Shown piece by piece: positions 6,208-7,503 of a stretch of 7,503 bases of DNA. The translations under genes and the position numbers were made by a program. Location: the NCBI GenBank assembly GCA_013693855.1, contig CP059261.1, forward strand, positions 2,805,206-2,812,708. Direction: 5' to 3'. The stretch's first letter is position 1. The number at the start of each line of letters is the position of its first letter. Under the pieces are notes generated by a model that did not search any database, had not been told where the DNA came from, and saw only the letters and a program-made list of their open reading frames with translations. Source of the DNA: Micropruina sp. (lineage in GTDB: Bacteria > Actinomycetota > Actinomycetes > Propionibacteriales > Propionibacteriaceae).

Positions 6208-6926
6208 ATGCCCATCGACCTGAACGCAGACCTGGGGGCGGGCTGCGGGGGCTGGTCGGACGACACAGACCGCACCGTGCTCCGCCTGGCGACCAGCGTC
6301 GCCGTGCCCTGCGGGGCGCACGTCGGCGACCCGGTTTCGATGCAGGGCGCCTGCGGCGCCGCAGCGGCATCCGGCCTCGCCGTCGGCGCCCTCGTCGGCT
6401 ACCGCGACCCCTTCGGTCGCGGCGAACGCTTCATCGACTACGCGCCGGACGATCTGGCCGTCGAGATCCTCTACCAACTGGCGGCCCTGGACGGCATCGC
6501 CGTGACCGAGGGCACCCGCATCTCCTTCGTCCGCCCGGCCGGCGCCCTGTTCGACATGGTGCACACCGACCGCTACCACGCCTGGGCGCTCGTGAACGCC
6601 GTGCTCGACTACGACCCAGGGCTCGGTGTCGTCGGCCTCCGCGGGGCGAGTTGCTGCGGACGGCGGAACGGCACGGCCTCACCTGCCTGAGGGAGTTCCA
6701 CCCGCACCGGGTGCTGACCACCAACGGCGCCCTCGGATCGGTTCGACCGGACCCGGTGCGCGCCGCGGAGCGTGCGGTGGCGGCCGCACTGAGCGGCGAG
6801 TACGCCACCGTCCGGCTCCCCGAAGGGCCCGGACTCCTGGACGCAGCCCAGGCGGTCCGCGCGGCCCTGGACGAAGCAGGCGAGGTCGCGCCGCCCCTCG
6901 GCCTGCGGCACGCCGAGGCCGACTGA
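6208..6926 (+). pseudogene. PxpA (LamB/YcsF) family protein, divergent and frameshifted
   Basis: PxpA is the subunit that, with PxpB and PxpC, cleaves 5-oxoproline to glutamate using ATP. This member starts MPIDLNADLG and, repaired, has 239 residues against about 245-250 in the family. The first frame reads to VVGLRG near 6642. The next frame continues [18 protein letters not shown] to TGA at 6924-6926. One more G in the run at 6643-6646 would read [14 protein letters not shown], matching the family's VGL-GSEL segment. Family motifs are present but altered: NADLGE is NADLGA, CGFHAGD is CGAHVGD (His38 kept), GAHP is GALV (residue 62), KPHG is RPAG (residue 111), and the late LHGD region is missing. 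Oxoprolinase activity is therefore doubtful even if the frame is intact. The downstream biotin carboxylase gene is on the same strand, 77 bases away. Confidence 0.78.
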
Positions 6927-6927
6927 G

Positions 6928-6955
6928 CCCGCCCGTCCGCGGGCCCCTGGGCGGG
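6928..6955 (+). terminator. Possible GC-rich hairpin after the PxpA-like gene
   Basis: CCCGCCC (6928-6934) can pair with GGGCGGG (6949-6955) across a 14-base loop, starting two bases after the stop codon. No T-run follows, so it is a weak candidate for a terminator or mRNA-stabilising hairpin. Confidence 0.3.
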
Positions 6956-6965
6956 GCATTGGGCC

Positions 6966-6971
6966 TAGACT
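6966..6971 (+). promoter_or_regulatory. Possible -10 element before the biotin carboxylase gene
   Basis: TAGACT fits TANNNT and would place the transcription start near 6978, ahead of the ribosome binding site. No convincing -35 element is visible 17-18 bases upstream. Confidence 0.25.
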
Positions 6972-6992
6972 TCCCGCAGATGGACGGTTGCG

Positions 6993-6999
6993 AAGGAGG
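6993..6999 (+). promoter_or_regulatory. Ribosome binding site of the biotin carboxylase gene
   Basis: AAGGAGG ends four bases before GTG at 7004. It decides that start over the in-frame ATG at 6980, which has no such site. Confidence 0.7.
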
Positions 7000-7003
7000 A
7001 GCC

Positions 7004-7503
7004 GTGACGCTCACCAAGGTGCTCGTGGCGAACCGTGGCGAGATCGCGGTCCGGGTCATCCGCGCCGCGCGCGACGCGGGCCTGGCCAGCGTCGCCGTTT
7101 ACGCCGATCCCGATGCCGACGCGCTGTTCGTCCGGCTCGCGGACGAGGCGTTCGCGCTCAACGGCGCCACGCCCGCCCAGACCTACCTCGACGTCGCCAA
7201 GGTGCTGGACGTGGCGGCGCGCAGCGGCGCCGACGCCGTCCATCCCGGCTACGGCTTCCTGGCCGAGAACGCGGCGTTCGCCCAGGCCGTCCTGGACGCC
7301 GGGCTGACCTGGATCGGGCCACCGCCTGCAGCCATCGACACCCTCGGTGACAAGGTGAAAGCCCGGCATCTCGCCCAGCGGGTCGGCGCGCCGCTGGTGC
7401 CCGGCACGCCCGATCCCGTCGCCGACGCGGACGAGGTCGTCGCGTTCGCCGACGCCCATGGGCTGCCGGTCGCGATCAAGGCCGCGTTCGGCGGCGGCGG
7501 CCG
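7004..7503 (+). CDS. Acyl-CoA carboxylase alpha subunit, biotin carboxylase domain (partial, 3' end outside)
   Basis: Actinobacterial acyl-CoA carboxylase alpha subunits carry a biotin carboxylase domain that uses ATP and bicarbonate to carboxylate biotin, usually fused to a biotin carrier domain at the C-terminus. The carboxyl group then goes to acetyl- or propionyl-CoA to make malonyl- or methylmalonyl-CoA. The visible 166 residues hold the N-terminal domain with [19 protein letters not shown], the motif [13 protein letters not shown], and the start of the ATP-grasp domain ([23 protein letters not shown]). The ATP-binding Lys and Gly-rich loop follow at residues 159-166 (KAAFGGGG), where the window stops. 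The frame is clean. An in-frame ATG at 6980 would add eight residues but is less likely because of the ribosome binding site before the GTG. Pyruvate carboxylase is less likely by sequence style; whether the biotin carrier domain is present cannot be seen. Confidence 0.93.
   Translation, partial: MTLTKVLVANRGEIAVRVIRAARDAGLASVAVYADPDADALFVRLADEAFALNGATPAQTYLDVAKVLDVAARSGADAVHPGYGFLAENAAFAQAVLDAGLTWIGPPPAAIDTLGDKVKARHLAQRVGAPLVPGTPDPVADADEVVAFADAHGLPVAIKAAFGGGG

Overview
The window is very GC-rich, with actinobacterial codon use, strong purine-rich ribosome binding sites, one leaderless-looking promoter, a SigE-family sigma factor and an actinobacterial-type biotin carboxylase. This points to a high-GC actinomycete-type bacterium. 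The genus cannot be fixed from the sequence alone.

Layout from left to right. Bases 1-240 hold the 3' end of a short-chain dehydrogenase/reductase gene. Bases 241-1985 are an intergenic region that holds two copies of a 60-63 bp repeat, about 98% identical apart from single-base gaps. The complete copy is bounded by a 12-bp perfect inverted repeat. An ISL3-family insertion sequence (333-1767, 1435 bp, imperfect terminal inverted repeats, transposase on the minus strand) sits in the right end of the first copy. Its transposase has one frameshift in a three-base C/G run. Bases 1986-5120 are a two-gene unit. The first gene is an ECF sigma factor of the SigE (TIGR02983-like) type. The second, starting where an ATGA overlap would normally couple the two, encodes a single-pass membrane protein with a very large exported part. 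That part is built of three tandem copies of a roughly 265-residue unit, each made of two Cys-containing halves. As sequenced it is broken by about eight single-base indels, almost all in G or C runs, and another indel fuses the sigma factor frame to it.

Bases 5122-6108 (minus) encode an intact CorA-type divalent cation channel with a GQN instead of GMN signature, convergent with the membrane protein and only one base from it. Divergent from corA is a PxpA/LamB-YcsF family gene (6208-6926) with one frameshift and loss of most of the conserved acidic and His positions of the family. The window ends within the biotin carboxylase part of an acyl-CoA carboxylase alpha subunit (7004 to beyond 7503). 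PxpA-like genes are often found near biotin-dependent carboxylase genes, so the last two genes may be functionally linked.

The most interesting item is the sigma factor plus triple-repeat surface protein pair, a plausible envelope-sensing cassette. Reading it depends on whether the many frameshifts are real decay or sequencing error. The absence of in-frame nonsense codons along the repaired reading path favours errors or very recent inactivation.
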